DNA of 64,000 bases from Syncephalastrum monosporum B8922 (taxonomy: Eukaryota > Mucoromycota > Mucoromycetes > Mucorales > Syncephalastraceae), in the NCBI GenBank assembly GCA_000697355.1, contig JNEN01000922.1:62001-126000 (forward strand), written 5' to 3'. Both the position numbers and the translations under genes were made by a program. The notes under the pieces are model-generated. The model was not told the origin of the DNA. It made no database searches and worked only from the letters and a program-made list of their open reading frames with translations. Position 1 is the stretch's first letter; each line of letters begins with the position of its first letter. Shown piece by piece: positions 59,680 to 64,000 of this stretch.

Positions 59680-61086
59680 ATTCACGCCATCAATATGACG
59701 ACCACCGCCAGCCATCATGCTCACGGCAATTCGTTGACCTCTGTTTGTTCCTGATCTATCTCGAACGGCCGTCGTAAAATCATTACCTTTTTCTTTTGTA
59801 TGATTGTTTTCAAATCCATATTCGGATTTTTAGGAAATATTGATAATGCGCACGCGTTTATTTTCATGAAGCCGCACGCCAGTGTACATATCTACACATT
59901 CTGCCCCTTTGTCATCGTAAATATACATTTACCTTTTAAAACAGAAAAAAAAAGGGGAGTGAAGGACTACCGTGAGAATGGCCATGTGCCTGACAAGCAT
60001 AAATTGACGGTGCAGTCGAGCCAAGACAAAGAGAGAAATATACAGAAACGCGCTAACAAGATCAGCAGCTGTTGTTTCTGCGGCTGTGGCGTCGCCATAT
60101 TTAGCATTTTAAATTTTGCAGATTTGTCTTTCTTCTCCCCGCGCCTCCTTTGTACAATACACACCTAAAAGCAAAGTCCCTTTTTGGTCACGGCTGCAGT
60201 TTCTTTCTGACGGATCCTCTAGCCGTAGAAAGAGAAGCCAAGATCTGCAAAGCAAAAAAGTACTGACGAATATACAAGTCCAGATGTTGCAAAAGATCAG
60301 AATATTCGCTTTGTAAAGTCGAAGGCAAATGAGAAAGGCAATCATGCCGCTTGGAAGGGTCACTGCCGTGATACTACATTCACTCACACCCATAATCCAA
60401 ATAAGAAAAATAGCTCGAGACGGTAGCAAGAGACAAAAGGATGAACTGCCACATGTTCTTACAGGGAATACTTCATCACACGACAAATAATAAAATCCAC
60501 CCTATTCTATAAATAACAGGCTTTTTGTACATTCATTTTATCCACTCGATATGTCTGCGTACATCTCAATCTTAATACGAAGTAGTGCACTATGCGTAAG
60601 TTATATATCGAGCTATCAGTAATAACGACCACCTCACACTGACTTGCGACATTATTCCTCACCCATGAGAGAAGTACAGATACTGCTCAAGAGGGCGCAT
60701 GTGCGGCGCATCAGTTGCTGATATATGAATCAATATTCGTGAGAGGAGCAAATAGCCGTACCTACTACATTAAATAGCTTTAATAAAAAGGAAAAAAGTG
60801 TCATTTTTTGGTGTTATCATTGCTGTACACCAGATTGCATCGGCTGCAAGTGATGCTGATATCAAAGTGGCTGAAACCTCGATATTGCATTGCTCCTATG
60901 AGCCTGGAATATGTTGATGAAATGGTCGCACGGAGAGAATGGACTAGCAGTCTATCAGAATAGTTTGTCATTGGCTCAATATGGACACTTGAGAAGAGAG
61001 AAGATAGGACACGAATAAAGAGAGCCTATGCAAGACTGGGTTATGGGCGCTACATGGTTAGGCTTACCCCAATATAGATATCGTCG
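59680..61086. other. AT-rich interval, no supported gene
   Basis: 1.4 kb without a recognisable coding region; short frames only (for example 60109-60486 minus). It probably contains the terminator of the Tyr-rich gene and decayed sequence leading into the relic island. Confidence 0.5.
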
Positions 61087-61680
61087 TTGCGCAAGTATAG
61101 GGATGCACAAAGAAGGCTATATAGAAAGGGTCGTATCTTGATCTCGCAGTTGCTTGACGCCGCCCACATATACTTCAAAAGACTTCACTTCTTGCCCAAC
61201 GCTCTTTTCGAAGATATGATCAATGTCTTTAGGCGTCAGTACACGAATGACAAGGTACTCTTGCGCCTCCGCCATTTGTTCGACCGGATGCACCAACACG
61301 AGCTAGAACCGCCGAACAATTTCTATCAGAGACTTGCTGTTGCTGCACAGCACGCAGTTATCGGCCACATCAACAACGTCATCGAATCACGCTTCAAGAC
61401 AGGCATGCAACCGAGATACGCGAGCCACTGTGCCATGATGGGAGCCCTTTCCTTCGGTGACTTCATCAAGTACGCCCAAGCCCTCTGAAACGGAGAGCAC
61501 GACTCGCGAACCGGCGTCGTGCCTGGGGTGTTCAACGTGTACCGCACACCGAGCGGAGAACGCGAATCTAATGCCGCCCAACGTAATCGCTCCCGCCACG
61601 GCTTTGATGATAAGCGAATGGGACCGACTGGAGCTCTCGAACCTGGAGCGAACCAACGGCACTGAACATAACCCCTGATT
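61087..61680 (+). pseudogene. Relic frame, possibly Fanzor/TnpB-like
   Basis: An open frame (61087-61488, 133 residues) has coding composition: helical N-terminus with LLDAAHIYFKRLHFLP, then HINNVIESRF and RYASHCAMMG. After its stop, an overlapping frame reads CLGCSTC and the next frame reads ERESNAAQRN, close to the zinc ribbon and third RuvC motif of TnpB/Fanzor nucleases, which usually read C-x2-C and (D/E)RDxNAAxN. The pieces are out of frame with each other, so at best this is a decayed copy. I cannot confirm homology. An old gag-like sequence is another possibility. Confidence 0.25.
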
Positions 61681-61876
61681 GAACAAATTCTTGGTTGATG
61701 CCTTAAACGAAAGGCATATCTTGACAGGGACCACACGTACCGCCGCTCGCCGTGCCGTTATACCTGCTTTTAATAGCGCGTACTTCGGCAACAATAGCAG
61801 CAGCTGGCGTGTTCTCCAACGGTTTGAGTCTTTTATTTAATTAAAAGATCTCTTTGATCATCTTCGGATCGACAAA

Positions 61877-62373
61877 CTAACTCGTGAAGATCCCGATTGT
61901 GGTAGGTTGAGGCACCGACATGACACCTCGAAGATACTGAAGTGCCTCCTGCTTGCTAATTCCTCTGTATACAGTACTAACATTCCCACTTGGTGCCCTA
62001 GAGACATTATTGCTTCCGCTTGACTTTATTATTAAGTGGCCGCGCCATGTTCTTCCAGTACTTTGCGATTTAGGAACCATTAATATCCAGGTCTTCTGAA
62101 GAGCTCATATTTAGTGCCAGATGCATGCCGTTAGGACATATAGAAGCAAATCATACCTTCGTCTGGGTACGTAATGTAAATGTCCGGATACATTGCTTGT
62201 ACGTCTATACTGACGGCCACCGGGAAAAATCGGTTGCCGCCACGTACATGAACAGCGACGAGGCCCATAACCTGCAGGCGTGCGAATGCTTCTCTGCGGT
62301 TGGCGGGGTTCCCGGGGGCATAGCCTAAAACCATGCAGGCTGCTGCAGCAGAGGTCAGAGGTGGCGCTTGCAT
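61877..62373 (-). pseudogene. Recombinase-like family relic, copy 2
   Basis: Exons 62157-62373 (217 nt) and 61877-62103 join in phase to 147 codons. Exon 1 parallels copy 1 at 38695-38911 in length, splice phase and residues (AACMVLGY against AACIVLGY; YITYPDEG against YLTYPTEG). Exon 2 carries ISKQEALQYLRGVMSVPQPT, matching ITKDEALTYLKNVMSLKQPV in copy 1. The TAG at 61877 seems to be a disruption: translation past it gives FVDPKMIKEIF and, after a further frame change, LENTP, both matching copy 1. No catalytic recombinase segment follows, so the copy is truncated. Confidence 0.65.
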
Positions 62374-63374
62374 TGGGTTTACAGATACGAGAAAAAAATG
62401 TAAAGGATAAAGATCAGAAGAAGGAGGAAAGAATCCTTTTATATCTTGTAAAAGTTGTCGAGCGGAGCAAAATCGAAGAATTGCATGAAAAGCGATTATC
62501 GATACTGACTCTTTGATCAAAATGACTGTTTCACCCCAAAGGTCGCCACCTAGGGGCCCCAACATAATGATTGCTTGTTCGGATCCTTGGAACAAAGACA
62601 AGTGACGACAAACAATAGTCAGGTAAAGTCGAACACGAATAATGAAATCGTCAGCATAAACGAAGAACATTCGGCTTGTTCGAGCTCATTATCTAATACA
62701 CCTATGGCAGGGGAAATTGGTAGATTCTACCAAGATAAAGGCACTGAAACTCTAACAAACAGAGATGTTGTGCTTATATCTGTTTATAGAAGAATAAAAT
62801 CGAGCGCAGCCAATGTCTCTCATATTCCAAGTGTCAACCTTGTAGTGGTGTTTATGCTATGATGCTCACACAGCCTTGCGTTTCCTTACGGGGCAGTCTA
62901 CCCTCTGACCACATTTTCAACTGATCTGTGTTTCTTTATACGTATACTTTTGTACCTCTCTTCAATTTTATCTCCTGTCATGGCCTTGTTGAGAGCTACA
63001 CTCGGTCATTTTGCTTGTTTTCACGCCTTCTATGCCCTGTTTGTGCAGGCTGTCGTGAGATAACATATCAGCGCCTACATATACATATTTACATAATGAA
63101 GCACGGAAAGATTGGCGCGGAATAAGAGCAGCTGCCTGGGTGCCTTGTCTCACAGGATCAGAGATTTGGCGTATACAAGGGCTGGATTATGATGGGGTTG
63201 TTTATGTCATCGACAGTGAAATAAGCAGAAAGAATGGAGAAGGCGTTGGGGTCGCAAAGAAGAAAAAGGAATACAAGAGTTGTATTTACTGTATGAAGGA
63301 GGAACCGGACGGAGTTGCGCAAACAAAAATCAGTAGAATGAAGCTTCTTCCCTTCTCTGCCTTAGACAGACAGA
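62374..63374. other. Intergenic interval with one unassigned short frame
   Basis: A plus-strand frame at 62575-62862 (95 residues, Ser/Asn-rich) is open but has no recognised domain or splice support. The rest should include the promoter of the U1C gene. Confidence 0.45.
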
Positions 63375-64000
63375 ATGCCAAAATACTACTGCGGTATGCT
63401 TATTCTCAAGATCCTCTCTCATTGACTCTGTATTCACTCTTTGTATTCTATCAGAATATTGTGATATCTTCTTGACGCACGACAGCGGTAAGTCCATGGT
63501 CGATCTATTCCATCGATGACGGTATTCATGTGTTCATATTTTCTTGTACAGCTTCTGTACGCAAGGCCCACAACAATGGCAAGAATCACATTGCAAACGT
63601 GAGGAATTATTACGCCGGTACGACTTTTCTTATTGGTCTGTAGAGGGATTCGCTTATAAAGACGCGTCATTCTGTAGAGATTAGCCAGGACAAGGCACAA
63701 GCGATCATTGACGAGATCACCAAAGCGTATGAAAACTCGCAAGCAGGTAAAGACATCCTATTCGAAAAGATAGAGTGGGCAGTGTGTGGGCTAATATAAA
63801 GTAGCGATTCCTCCTCAATACGCTGGATATCCTCAAGCACCGCCTTATGGCGCACCATGTAAGGCAAAAGGATCAGATCATAGTTACAGAAACTGATAAG
63901 TACTTTGACTAACGTTAGATGGATTTCCACCTCCTCCCTTTGGTGGACGTCCTCCACCGCCACACATGATGGGTCGCCCGCCACCGCCCGGCTTCCCACC
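63375..64000 (+). CDS. U1 snRNP protein C (partial, 3' end beyond window)
   Basis: Zinc-finger protein of the U1 snRNP that stabilises 5' splice-site recognition. Exons: 63375-63393, 63455-63487, 63552-63617, 63678-63746, 63805-63858, 63919 to the window end. The first exon encodes only MPKYYC and one base. Joined, they give the C2H2-type U1C finger (YYCEYCDIFLTHDS, SVRKAHNNGKNHIANV) and the following helix (DKAQAIIDEITKAYE), then the Pro/Gly/Met-rich tail (GFPPPPFGGRPPPP) that characterises the family. Each splice junction is in phase. All exons are under 85 nt, so the gene is invisible to simple frame scans. Expected full length is roughly 150-200 residues. Confidence 0.92.

Overview
The window is nuclear DNA from a filamentous fungus, most likely an early-diverging Mucoromycota (Mucorales-like) species. 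Nearly all genes carry short introns of about 45-135 nt, with GT-AG and occasional GC-AG ends. There is a conventional fungal kinesin-1, a p150 dynactin subunit, LEU2- and HIS4-type fused or eukaryotic biosynthetic genes, and Tc1-like transposons. Species cannot be read from the sequence. Most genes were rebuilt by hand from splice sites with reading-phase checks, so exon edges may be off by a base.

Layout. Bases 1-280 may hold the 3' end of a gene. Bases 281-4749 are AT-rich and gene-poor. 4.7-18.0 kb: LEU2 (+), then PPZ-type phosphatase, kinesin-1 heavy chain and dynactin p150 (all -). 18.0-20.8 kb is empty. 20.8-29.3 kb: an ankyrin/anillin-like/PH septation-type protein (+), then a pallidin-like BLOC-1 subunit, the NEDD8-conjugating enzyme UBC12 and HIS4 (all -). 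29.6-35.0 kb: a secreted multicopper oxidase and UVSSA (-).

35.0-40.0 kb is an accessory island. Two Tc1-like transposase copies sit in inverted orientation and share one in-frame TGA. Between them lies a broken gene resembling a serine recombinase (IS607-like resolvase), itself interrupted by a small TA-flanked MITE. A second relic of the same family lies at 61.9-62.4 kb, and its first exon is exactly as long (217 nt). A possible Fanzor/TnpB-like relic lies beside that second copy.

40.3-64 kb: CK2 beta (+), HAL4/5-type kinase (-), a compact Mei2-like RRM protein (+), the mRNA export factor NXT1/p15 (-), an SR-rich protein with a C-terminal domain resembling the AF4/FMR2 homology domain (+), a small probable mitochondrial protein (+), lipin/PAH1 (-), a DCAF6/WDTC1-type WD40 protein (-), a tyrosine-rich 99-residue protein (+), the relic island, and the 5' part of U1 snRNP protein C (+) running off the window.

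The genes do not form one pathway. The clearest functional neighbourhood is kinesin-1 next to dynactin p150, both microtubule transport. The most novel material is the recombinase-like relic family with its transposon surroundings.
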